From an uncultured Lachnospiraceae bacterium (lineage in GTDB: Bacteria > Bacillota > Clostridia > Lachnospirales > Lachnospiraceae): a stretch of 64,000 nucleotides of DNA. The translations under genes and the position numbers were made by a program. Each line of letters starts with the position of its first letter. The stretch's first letter is position 1. The notes under the pieces are model-generated. The model was given only the letters and a program-made list of their open reading frames with translations, did no database searches and was not told the origin of the DNA. The stretch covers positions 4,759 through 68,758 of the forward strand of contig CAJTXN010000014.1 in NCBI GenBank assembly GCA_910583605.1, in the 5' to 3' direction. Positions 10,501 through 17,327 of this stretch are shown here, one piece after another.

Positions 10501-10986
10501 GGAGGAATGATAACCAATATAACAATAAAACCCACTAAGACCGGAAAGACCATGGCATTTCTCACGCTGGAAGATTTGGTGGGGACCATTGAAGTAATTG
10601 TATTTCCGAATATATTTGAGCGGCAGCGCTATATGATTCAGAACGATGCAAAAGTTTTTATTAAAGGAAAGGTATCTCTGGGGGATGATGAACAAGGGAA
10701 AGTAATCTGTGACAGGATCATTGAATTTTCAAAGGTTCCCAGGGAATTATGGATACAGTTTCAGGATAAGGAAGCATATCTGGATAAAGAAAAAGAATTA
10801 TTTTCCCTGCTGGAGGAATCCGACGGCAATGATACCGTGATCATTTACTGTAAAACAGAGAAGGCGAAGAAGATACTGCCGGAACGCTGGCGCATCCATG
10901 CGGATAAAGCACTGGTAAAAAGAATCGGGCTGGAATTTGGAGAGAATAATGTAAAAGTTGTTGAAAAAAATATTGAAAACAATTGA
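7519..10986 (+). CDS. dnaE: DNA polymerase III subunit alpha, DnaE type
   Basis: A 1155-residue C-family replicative polymerase. The N-terminal PHP domain begins with FTHLHVHTEYSLLDG. The polymerase core contains GPGRGSAAGS at about residue 355 and the catalytic triad region PDIDVDF at about residue 395. Helix-hairpin-helix segments and an OB-fold domain (IIGGMITNITIKPTKTGKTMAFL about 995) follow. The length and absence of an inserted proofreading exonuclease fit DnaE rather than PolC. In Firmicutes DnaE extends primers before hand-off to PolC. Confidence 0.97.
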   Translation: MAFTHLHVHTEYSLLDGSCKIKEIAERAKELGMDSLAITDHGVMYGVIDFYRAAKAAGVKPVIGCEVYVAPGSRFDKETGNNEEKYYHLVLLAENNTGYSNLMKIVSKAFVEGFYYKPRVDYELLKEYGEGIIALSACLAGEVQRYLSRGFYEEGKKAALKYQEIFGKGNFFLELQDHGIPEQKAVNSGLLRMSKELGIELVATNDVHYINAEDAQAHDILLCIQTQKKVQDEDRMRYEGGQYYLKSEEEMKALFPYALEALENTHKIAERCNVEIEFGVTKLPRYDVPEGYTSWEYLNHLCYKGLHKKYPAAEQALEERLKYELETIQTMGYVDYFLIVWDFINYAKQNHIMVGPGRGSAAGSIVSYCLGITDIDPMKYDLLFERFLNPERVSMPDIDVDFCYERRQEVIDYVVEKYGKDRVVQIVTFGTLAPRNCIRDVGRALDLPYATVDTVAKMIPNEIGITIEKALNGNFDLRNLYQGDEEIKYLIDMAKRLEGLPRHTSMHAAGVVISQKSVDEYVPLSRASDGTIVTQFVMTTLEELGLLKMDFLGLRTLTVIQNAVKFAEKSKGIKLDMNNIDYNDKAVLDYIGTGKTDGIFQLESGGMKGFMKELKPRNLEDIIAGISLYRPGPMDFIPKYLEGKNNSESITYDCPQLEKILKPTYGCIVYQEQVMQIVRELAGYTLGRSDLVRRAMSKKKASVMEKEQHNFVYGNEEEGVKGCIANGISEEIAVKIYNDMMDFAKYAFNKSHAAAYAVVSYQTAYLKYYYPVEFMAALMTSVIDNTAKVSEYIMASRNLGIRILPPDINEGESGFSVSENAIRYGLSALKSVGHTVIDIVVREREANGKFKNLTDFATRLSGREVNKRTVESFIKAGAFDSLEGNRRQLMQVYNSVLDQVNEDKKKSITGQMSLFDLVPEEEKSAYEISLPNVEEYSREELLAFEKEVLGIYVSGHPLEEYEEKWSKNITAQTRDFVPDEEGKTTVADNEPVIIGGMITNITIKPTKTGKTMAFLTLEDLVGTIEVIVFPNIFERQRYMIQNDAKVFIKGKVSLGDDEQGKVICDRIIEFSKVPRELWIQFQDKEAYLDKEKELFSLLEESDGNDTVIIYCKTEKAKKILPERWRIHADKALVKRIGLEFGENNVKVVEKNIENN

Positions 10987-11001
10987 AAAATGAATTACAA
11001 T
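10973..11001 (+). promoter_or_regulatory. Sigma-A promoter for pfkA
   Basis: TTGAAA at 10973-10978 and TACAAT at 10996-11001 are separated by 17 bases, each with one mismatch to consensus. The promoter overlaps the last codons of dnaE and leaves a leader of about 85 bases before pfkA. Confidence 0.6.
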
Positions 11002-11093
11002 AGGAATCAATGTTTTTATATTAAAAAGACTTCCTGATTTATGTGTATGATTGAGAAAAAGAATATATGAGAAAGATTAATGGAGGAATTATC

Positions 11094-12068
11094 ATGTCAA
11101 ATGAAATTAAGACAATCGGTGTACTTACAAGCGGAGGTGATGCTCCGGGAATGAACGCTGCCATTCGTGCAGTTGTCAGAACAGCATTATCAAAGGGCCT
11201 CAGGGTAAAGGGGATCATGAGAGGATACGCAGGACTTCTTAATGAAGAGATCATCGACATGGACGCCAGAAGCGTATCTGATATCATTCAGAAAGGCGGA
11301 ACCATTCTCTATACGGCCAGATGCGAAGAGTTCCGTACAGCAGAAGGACAGCAGAAGGGCGCCGAAATATGCAGAAAATACGGAATCGACGGACTTGTCG
11401 TAATCGGCGGAGACGGTTCCTTTCAGGGAGCACAGAAGCTTTCCCATCTGGGAATCAATACCATAGGCGTGCCGGGAACCATTGACCTTGATATTGCATG
11501 TACGGATTATACCATTGGATTTGATACTGCGGTAAACACTGCCATGGAAGCCATTGACAAAATCCGTGATACGTCTACATCTCATGAGAGATGCAGCGTA
11601 ATTGAAGTTATGGGCCGCAGAGCCGGATATATCGCATTGTGGTGTGGCATTGCCAATGGTGCGGAAGACATTCTGTTGCCGGAGCGCTATGACGGTGATG
11701 AGTCAAAGCTGATCGAACATATTAAAGACACCAAAAAGAAGGGTAAAAAGCATCATATTGTAATCAATGCGGAAGGTATCGGTGATTCCCAGAAACTGGC
11801 GGAGAAGATTGAAGCGGAAACAGGTATGGAGACCAGAGCTACGATTCTCGGACATATGCAGCGCGGCGGAAGCCCGACTTGTAAAGACAGGGTATATGCT
11901 TCTCTGATGGGTGCATATGCGGTTGATCTGTTATGTGAAGGAAAGAGTAACCGGGTAGTTGCATATGCCCATGGTGATTATGTGGACTATGAAATTGATG
12001 AAGCGCTTGCCATGCAGAAGGATATTTCGGAATATCAGTTCAATGTGAGCAAGAATCTCGCAAGATAA
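11094..12068 (+). CDS. pfkA: ATP-dependent 6-phosphofructokinase
   Basis: A 324-residue PfkA-type enzyme making fructose-1,6-bisphosphate, the committed step of glycolysis. Motifs are GVLTSGGDAPGMNAAIRAVV at the N terminus, GGDGSFQGA (Gly rather than Asp before S favours ATP over pyrophosphate) and TDYTIGFDTAVNT. The usual PGTIDND motif reads PGTIDLD, so the Asn is Leu. The start is ATG 11094, ten bases after a GGAGG; an upstream in-frame ATG at 11067 lacks a site. pfkA has its own promoter. Confidence 0.95.
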   Translation: MSNEIKTIGVLTSGGDAPGMNAAIRAVVRTALSKGLRVKGIMRGYAGLLNEEIIDMDARSVSDIIQKGGTILYTARCEEFRTAEGQQKGAEICRKYGIDGLVVIGGDGSFQGAQKLSHLGINTIGVPGTIDLDIACTDYTIGFDTAVNTAMEAIDKIRDTSTSHERCSVIEVMGRRAGYIALWCGIANGAEDILLPERYDGDESKLIEHIKDTKKKGKKHHIVINAEGIGDSQKLAEKIEAETGMETRATILGHMQRGGSPTCKDRVYASLMGAYAVDLLCEGKSNRVVAYAHGDYVDYEIDEALAMQKDISEYQFNVSKNLAR

Positions 12069-12074
12069 GCCTCT

Positions 12075-12893
12075 ATGATCAGTTCCATAAATAATTCACA
12101 GATAAAAAATATTCTGGCATTGAAAAATAAAGCAAAAGCAAGGCGGGAACAGGGATGTTTTATCGTGGAAGGTATACGGATGTTTACGGAAATACCGCAG
12201 GACTCTCTGGTTAAAACTTATATATCGGAATCGTTTTTTTTGGAAATGAACGGGAAGGACGAAGTAAACATAATGGAACCGGGAAGCTGTGAAGTGGTAT
12301 CCGACCGGGTATTTCAGGCAATTTCGGATACGGTAACTCCACAGGGAATACTGGCGGTTGTACGGCAGAATAACCGGAGTTTTGATCAAATACTGGATTG
12401 TGGACATTCTGCACAGAGTCATTGTTATATGGTACTTGAAAACATTCAGGACCCCGGGAATCTGGGCACGATTATCCGGACTTCCGAGGGGGCCGGTGTC
12501 TCGGCGGTAATCATGAGCCGGAATACGGCGGATATCTATAATCCCAAAGTTGTCCGTTCCACCATGGGTTCTGTTTTTCGGGTACCTTATGTATATGTGG
12601 AAGATTTGGAAGATGCCGTACGGAAAATGAAAGAGCGGGATATAACCGTTTATGCGGCGCATCTGAAAGGAAAATCCGATTATGATGAAGGTGACTATAC
12701 GAAACCTTCTGCTTTTCTGATCGGAAATGAGGGCAGCGGTTTAAGCGGGGCAATGACGGCACTGGCTGACCGGCTGATCCGGATACCCATGTGTGGACAG
12801 GTGGAATCCTTAAATGCAGCAAGTGCGGCAACGGTACTGATGTATGAATCTTATCGGCAGAACCGCAGAATCTGCCGCTGGATTGAAACGTAA
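12075..12893 (+). CDS. SpoU/TrmH-family RNA 2'-O-methyltransferase
   Basis: A 272-residue SPOUT methyltransferase using S-adenosylmethionine on rRNA or tRNA ribose. An N-terminal substrate-binding domain precedes the knotted catalytic domain with its three motifs: NIQDPGNLGTIIRTSEGAG, LIGNEGSGLS and IPMCGQVESLNAASAATVLMYE. It resembles the RlmB/TsnR-like proteins of Firmicutes; the exact target base cannot be assigned from sequence. It starts six bases after pfkA and ends at a strong terminator. Confidence 0.9.
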   Translation: MISSINNSQIKNILALKNKAKARREQGCFIVEGIRMFTEIPQDSLVKTYISESFFLEMNGKDEVNIMEPGSCEVVSDRVFQAISDTVTPQGILAVVRQNNRSFDQILDCGHSAQSHCYMVLENIQDPGNLGTIIRTSEGAGVSAVIMSRNTADIYNPKVVRSTMGSVFRVPYVYVEDLEDAVRKMKERDITVYAAHLKGKSDYDEGDYTKPSAFLIGNEGSGLSGAMTALADRLIRIPMCGQVESLNAASAATVLMYESYRQNRRICRWIET

Positions 12894-12927
12894 GCCATGG
12901 TTTCGGATATTAAAAAGGTTAAATATA

Positions 12928-12966
12928 AAAAGGATATCAGCAATAATCTGCTGATATCCTTTTTCT
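12928..12966. terminator. Bidirectional terminator between convergent genes
   Basis: A perfect 15-bp stem, 12928-12942 with 12949-12963, has a six-base loop and A and T runs on either side. It serves the methyltransferase on + and the DUF6465-type gene on -. Confidence 0.92.
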
Positions 12967-12979
12967 GCAGGAAATTTAA

Positions 12980-13414
12980 TTATAATTCCACAAAATAATC
13001 TCCATTTGATAATCCGTTTACAACAAAGTAAGCTCTGTGTTCTTCAGGCTTAACATAAATCTCAATTGAGTTTATTTCATCAAGTTTGCCCTGGAATTTC
13101 TCTACCCATGCTGTTTTCACATTGGCAAGAATATCATCGGTGGCGATTTCCTTTCCGCTAAATTGAAGTATGTAACTAGGAGTAACTTCAACAGCTTTTT
13201 TTGCAGTTTTCTTTGCAGTTGTTGTAGTATTCGTCTCTGATGTCTTTTTGGTAGCTGCCTTTTTGGCAGTTGCAGTCTTTTTGGCAGCCGGTTTCTTTTC
13301 GGTTTCTGTTTTAACAGCTTTTACTTCTTCTTTTTTTGCCTCAACTGTTTCGTTTGCAGTAACGTTGGCAGCGGTCTTGGTATCTGCTGCACTTGTACTT
13401 AAACTTGATTTCAT
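12980..13414 (-). CDS. DUF6465-like protein with Lys/Ala/Thr-rich N-terminal tail
   Basis: A 144-residue protein. The first 90 residues are low complexity and rich in Lys, Ala and Thr with KKTATAKKAATKK-type repeats, resembling histone H1-like or nucleoid proteins. The C-terminal 60 residues form a conserved domain (YILQFSGKEIATDDILANV, then EIYVKPEEHRAYFVVNG) that I recognise as the DUF6465 type common in Lachnospiraceae. The start is ATG 13414 because AGGAGG lies just upstream; a longer frame to 13537 has no site. Function is unknown; the basic tail suggests nucleic acid binding. Confidence 0.75.
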   Translation of the reverse strand: MKSSLSTSAADTKTAANVTANETVEAKKEEVKAVKTETEKKPAAKKTATAKKAATKKTSETNTTTTAKKTAKKAVEVTPSYILQFSGKEIATDDILANVKTAWVEKFQGKLDEINSIEIYVKPEEHRAYFVVNGLSNGDYFVEL

Positions 13415-13453
13415 AATACATATTCCTCCTTGTTTAGGATAACTCCTAGCTAG

Positions 13454-13482
13454 ATAATAAACCTTTATCAGAATTTTTGCAA
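13454..13482 (-). promoter_or_regulatory. Promoter for the DUF6465-type gene
   Basis: On the minus strand TTGCAA (13482-13477) and TATTAT (13459-13454) are 17 bases apart, about 40 bases upstream of the start codon. Confidence 0.55.
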
Positions 13483-13629
13483 CTATTTCCTGATTTTTCT
13501 TTAACAAATACCATATATTTTTATCGAAACAGGTCATTTTTATACAAAATAGCTAAAAAATTAGTTATTAGAAGAGAGAAATTTGGTGATTGGTTAAATT
13601 ATGGTCATAACTTTTAAAATCCGGGGGGG

Positions 13630-13658
13630 TTGACAAATACAGTCCTCTCTGTTAAAAT
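13630..13658 (+). promoter_or_regulatory. Sigma-A promoter for the cell-wall hydrolase
   Basis: TTGACA at 13630-13635 and TAAAAT at 13653-13658 are separated by exactly 17 bases. The 316-base divergent region 13415-13730 otherwise holds only the opposing promoter and AT-rich sequence with a run of seven G just upstream of this -35. Confidence 0.75.
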
Positions 13659-13730
13659 ACTTCCGTAATAAAATTTAACAAAAACGTAACAATTGCGAAT
13701 AATAATCGTAATTATTTGTAGGAGGTTTTC

Positions 13731-15020
13731 ATGAAGTTAAATGGGAAAGGTATAGCGATACTGGCCGGTACATGTATTATGGCATTAATCGCTCTGATCA
13801 TTGTAGGAGTATCCGGTGCTGTGACCACAACGAATGATACTGACAACGTTATGAGTATGAATGGAACTATTAATGAAGCAGATAATAATATCAGTGCCGA
13901 TGTGGCGGCAGCAGAACAGATTCTTCTACGGTTTAAAAATCCGGGTGAAACGCAAAGCGGTAATGGAGAATCCGCTGCAGAAACCGAAGATGTAAAAGAA
14001 ACGGAGCCGCAGTCAAGCGAAGCCGCAACGGAAGCGGTTACGGAACCTGAGACGGAAGAGCCGTCACCATATGCAAATAAGTTTATGGTAAATGTTACGG
14101 AGTATCTCAACATCCGTGCAGAAGCCAGTCAGGATTCCCAGGTTGTGGGAAAACTTTATCCGGGTTCCGGCGGTGATGTTCTGGAACGGGGAGCGGAATG
14201 GACGAAGATCAGTTCCGGTTCTGTTGAAGGATATGTGGCAAATCAATATATAGTATTTGGAGCCGAGGCAGAAGCCAAAGCCAATGAAGTTGGAAAATTA
14301 AAGGTAACGGTTCTGACCGACAGCTTAAGAATCCGGAAGACGCCAAGTACGGAATCAGGAATCTGGGAGCTGGCTTCCGAGGGAGAAGTATTTGACGGAA
14401 TCGGATATGACGGAGAATTTATCGGGATTTATTATGACGGAGAAATCGCATTCCTTTCCCTGGATTATGTAAATGTGGAACTGGTGATCAAGAAGGCAAT
14501 TTCTATTGAAGAGGAACAGGAACAGATTCGTCTTGCAGAGGAAGCAAAGAGAGCAGAAGAGGAAGAGCGGTTAAGAAAAGAGCAGGAAGCAAATGAGGCT
14601 ATGGAACGTGCGGCCAGAGAGAGCCAGTATGTTGAAACCGTAAAGACTTCCGCTTACAATATTTCGGAATCCGATGTATATCTGCTGGCATGTCTGGTCA
14701 TGGCAGAAGCGGGATATGAACCGTATGAAGGAAAGCTTGCAGTTGCCAATGTGGTATTAAACCGGTTATCCGGCGGCGCATACGGAAGTACAATGTCGGA
14801 TGTCATCTATGCCAGAGGACAGTTTTCGGTAGCAGCCAGCGGAAGACTGGCAACCGTACTTTCACAGGGACCGAACAGCGAATCGGTGCGTGCGGCAGAA
14901 GAAGCAATTTCCGGTGTGAACAATGTACCGAATTATGCAAATTTTTGTGCCTTGTATGTAGCTAATTATTCCAGATATAATAATTACACGATTATCGGAA
15001 ATCAGGTATTTTATAACTAA
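13731..15020 (+). CDS. SleB-family cell-wall hydrolase with two SH3b domains
   Basis: A 429-residue exported or membrane-anchored protein. An N-terminal hydrophobic helix spans about residues 8-30. A Thr/Glu-rich linker follows, then two bacterial SH3 domains (about 118-175 with YLNIRAEAS and about 187-245 with SLRIRKTPS), a charged coiled coil of Glu/Arg repeats (about 255-300), and the C-terminal hydrolase_2 domain from about residue 310 (VMAEAGYEPYEGKLAVANVVLNR). SleB proteins are lytic transglycosylases; the Glu in AEAG is the probable catalytic acid. It is probably used in spore-cortex lysis or vegetative wall turnover. The SH3 domains favour wall anchoring. Confidence 0.88.
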   Translation: MKLNGKGIAILAGTCIMALIALIIVGVSGAVTTTNDTDNVMSMNGTINEADNNISADVAAAEQILLRFKNPGETQSGNGESAAETEDVKETEPQSSEAATEAVTEPETEEPSPYANKFMVNVTEYLNIRAEASQDSQVVGKLYPGSGGDVLERGAEWTKISSGSVEGYVANQYIVFGAEAEAKANEVGKLKVTVLTDSLRIRKTPSTESGIWELASEGEVFDGIGYDGEFIGIYYDGEIAFLSLDYVNVELVIKKAISIEEEQEQIRLAEEAKRAEEEERLRKEQEANEAMERAARESQYVETVKTSAYNISESDVYLLACLVMAEAGYEPYEGKLAVANVVLNRLSGGAYGSTMSDVIYARGQFSVAASGRLATVLSQGPNSESVRAAEEAISGVNNVPNYANFCALYVANYSRYNNYTIIGNQVFYN

Positions 15021-15030
15021 AGAACAGGTA

Positions 15031-15070
15031 AAAGTCATGGAGTAGGTGAATATCTGCCCATGACTTTTTT
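15031..15070 (+). terminator. Terminator after the cell-wall hydrolase
   Basis: A ten-base stem, 15031-15040 with 15058-15067, is followed by a T run ending at 15070. Confidence 0.8.
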
Positions 15071-15146
15071 ATGGCAAACTTTTTTGCATAAAAGCAATTT
15101 ACAGGGATATGATACATAATATAAAGATAAAAGGGGAGTGGAATAT

Positions 15147-15338
15147 ATGACAGATTTTAATGCATTATCCGAAAAGGATAAATTAAAATATGAAATAGCG
15201 GAGGAGCTGGGCTTGTTGGATAAAGTCAGGGAAAAGGGATGGAAAGGCTTATCCGCAAAAGAATCAGGCAGAATCGGAGGGATTATGACGAACCGGCTGC
15301 GACAGCAGAAAAATGAGAAAAAGAATTTAGAAGAATAA
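15147..15338 (+). CDS. Small acid-soluble spore protein, alpha/beta type
   Basis: A 63-residue protein with the SASP core: LKYEIAEELGLLDKV followed by LSAKESGRIGGIMTNR. Alpha/beta SASPs coat spore DNA, protect it from UV and heat, and are cleaved at germination. The start is ATG 15147, eight bases after AAGGGGAG; a GTG at 15138 overlaps that site. It is strong evidence that the organism sporulates. The conserved Gly-Gly-Met segment is present. Confidence 0.85.
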   Translation: MTDFNALSEKDKLKYEIAEELGLLDKVREKGWKGLSAKESGRIGGIMTNRLRQQKNEKKNLEE

Positions 15339-15479
15339 AACAGTATTTTCCGCAAATGGCAATATTAGTATTGAACATTTCACGGGATTTGTGGTACAAT
15401 ATCGGATAAAGCTTTAAAAGAACCATATATAGAATTCAATATTTTGTTTCAATATATCAGAAAGACTATGGAGGTAAAG

Positions 15480-16199
15480 ATGTTAGAACTAAAGAATGTA
15501 TCATTTGAGGTTTCAGAGGGGACAAATGATAAGGGTATTTTAAAAAACATAAATCTTAACATAGACGACAAAAAGTTTTTAGCCATAACCGGGCCAAACG
15601 GCGGAGGTAAATCCACGCTGGCGAAACTGATTGCCGGGATTTACAGACCTACATCGGGACATATATTCTTTGACGGAACGGATATCACGGATTTGAGTAT
15701 TACAGAACGGGCGAAGATGGGAATCAGCTTTGCATTCCAGCAGCCGGTACGATTTAAAGGAATCAAGGTGAAAGATTTAATAAAGCTGGCAGCAGGAGAT
15801 GCGATTTCCGTGAAAGGCGCCTGTGAATATTTATCCGAGGTGGGATTGTGTGCAAGAGATTATATTAACCGTGATGTGGACGGCAGTTTGTCCGGCGGGG
15901 AGTTAAAGCGAATCGAGATTGCCACTATTATTGCAAGAGGCACAAAGTTAAGCGTATTTGATGAGCCGGAAGCGGGTATAGATTTATGGAGTTTTAAGAA
16001 TCTTATACAGGTATTTGAAAAAATGCATAAGGAACATGAAACTTCCATTATCATTATTTCCCATCAGGAAAGAATACTGAACATTGCGGACGAGATTGTG
16101 GTGCTGGCAAACGGAGAGCTGAAAGCACAGGGTAAAAAAGATGAAATTTTACCGGAACTGCTGAACGGAACGGGCGGATGTAAATTCTATCAGGATTAA
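15480..16199 (+). CDS. SufC-like ABC ATPase (SmsC type)
   Basis: A 239-residue ABC-type ATPase without membrane segments. Walker A is GPNGGGKST, the signature LSGGELKR is at about residue 143, and Walker B (LSVFDEPEAGIDL) has the D-E-P-E-A-G form typical of SufC. The start at 15480 follows GGAGGTAAAG. With the next gene it forms a two-gene SufBC-only system, matching the reported SUF-like minimal system (SmsC/SmsB), which builds Fe-S clusters. No sufS or sufU is adjacent, so the sulphur source must be elsewhere. Confidence 0.88.
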   Translation: MLELKNVSFEVSEGTNDKGILKNINLNIDDKKFLAITGPNGGGKSTLAKLIAGIYRPTSGHIFFDGTDITDLSITERAKMGISFAFQQPVRFKGIKVKDLIKLAAGDAISVKGACEYLSEVGLCARDYINRDVDGSLSGGELKRIEIATIIARGTKLSVFDEPEAGIDLWSFKNLIQVFEKMHKEHETSIIIISHQERILNIADEIVVLANGELKAQGKKDEILPELLNGTGGCKFYQD

Positions 16200-16220
16200 C
16201 ATAAGGAAGGAAATGGTAAT

Positions 16221-17153
16221 ATGGAATTTAAGAAAATAGACAAGATACAGTTAAGCCTTCTGGAAGAGATAGCAGGTCTCCATGAGGTTCCAAAGGGAGC
16301 TTATAATATAAGGGCAAACGGAGCAGGTGCGGCAAGAAGCACCACTGCCAATATAGATATTGTGACCAAAGAGGATAAAGACGGAATTGATATCATCATA
16401 AAACCGGGAACGAAAAACGAAAGTGTGCATATTCCGGTAGTTATCAGTGAAACCGGACTGACTGATTTAGTATATAATGATTTCTTTATAGGAGAAGATT
16501 CGGATGTCACCATAATAGCCGGATGCGGAATACATAACAGCGGAGAAAAAAAATCGGAACATGACGGTATTCATACCTTTCATGTGGGAAAAAATGCAAA
16601 AGTGAGATATGTGGAAAAGCATTATGGAAAAGGTGACGGCACCGGCGAAAACATTATGAATCCCACTACGATTGTCACGATTGATGAAGGCGGTTACATG
16701 GAAATGGAAACCGTACAGATTAAAGGCATTGATTCCACGGACCGGATTACCACCGCACAGTTGGGAAAGGATGCCAAGCTGGTGATTAAAGAGGCGCTGA
16801 TGACACATGGGACACAGTATGCCAAATCCAGTTTTGAAGTAAATCTGGACGGGGAGAATTCCAGTGCCAACGTGATTTCCAGAGCGGTTGCCAAAGATGA
16901 CTCCAGGCAGTTGTTTATTTCAAAAATAAACGGAAATAACAAATGCGCCGGACATACGGAATGTGATGCCATTATCATGGATAATGCAAAGATCAGTGCG
17001 GTTCCGGAGATTACCGCAAACGATCTGGAGGCGCAGCTTATTCACGAAGCGGCCATCGGTAAAATTGCGGGAGAGCAGATTATAAAACTGATGACACTGG
17101 GACTGACCGAAGAGGAAGCGGAACAGGAAATCGTTAACGGATTTTTAAAATAG
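16221..17153 (+). CDS. SufB/SufD-like Fe-S scaffold protein (SmsB type)
   Basis: A 310-residue SufBD-family protein, shorter than SufB (about 470 residues) because the N-terminal helical region is missing. The beta-helix core runs from about residue 90 to 260. The C-terminal signature HEAAIGKIAGEQIIKLMTLG with the LTEEEAE tail is diagnostic. Conserved Cys and His that may hold the cluster include CGIHNSG, HTECDAIIMD and HEAAIG. It is 21 bases downstream of the SufC-like gene and presumably forms the complex with it. Confidence 0.88.
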   Translation: MEFKKIDKIQLSLLEEIAGLHEVPKGAYNIRANGAGAARSTTANIDIVTKEDKDGIDIIIKPGTKNESVHIPVVISETGLTDLVYNDFFIGEDSDVTIIAGCGIHNSGEKKSEHDGIHTFHVGKNAKVRYVEKHYGKGDGTGENIMNPTTIVTIDEGGYMEMETVQIKGIDSTDRITTAQLGKDAKLVIKEALMTHGTQYAKSSFEVNLDGENSSANVISRAVAKDDSRQLFISKINGNNKCAGHTECDAIIMDNAKISAVPEITANDLEAQLIHEAAIGKIAGEQIIKLMTLGLTEEEAEQEIVNGFLK

Positions 17154-17193
17154 AAACATGGCAGACAGTTACAATCAGCCAGGCCGTAATAGA

Positions 17194-17325
17194 ATGATAC
17201 AGCTTCTATCTCTGTTGATAGAAGCTTTTCAACTATTAGCGGCACAGGGTATGAGCGGAACGATAAAAGAATTTTTGGAAAAGGATTATGCAGCGCAGGC
17301 GGGCCTGTGCTATGCATGGGTATAA
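17194..17325 (+). CDS. Possible 43-residue leader or small ORF before the activase gene
   Basis: An ATG-started frame of 43 codons ends with TAA two bases before ATG 17328 of the next gene, the spacing expected for translational coupling. The start has no strong ribosome binding site, and the first third lies inside the hairpin at 17201-17226. No family is recognised. It may be chance. Confidence 0.3.
   Translation: MIQLLSLLIEAFQLLAAQGMSGTIKEFLEKDYAAQAGLCYAWV
17201..17230 (+). terminator. Hairpin with short T run, probable terminator of the SufCB-like operon
   Basis: A perfect ten-base stem, 17201-17210 with 17217-17226, has a six-base loop and is followed by TTTTC at 17226-17230. The T run is short, so termination may be partial and the downstream gene could be reached by readthrough. 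Confidence 0.6.
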
Positions 17326-17327
17326 GA

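Noticed and set aside
15086..15121. Sigma-G promoter for the SASP gene
   Set aside because: A -10-like CATAATA (15115-15121) and a -35-like GCATA (15086-15090) are present, but the 24-base gap is too wide for sigma-G.
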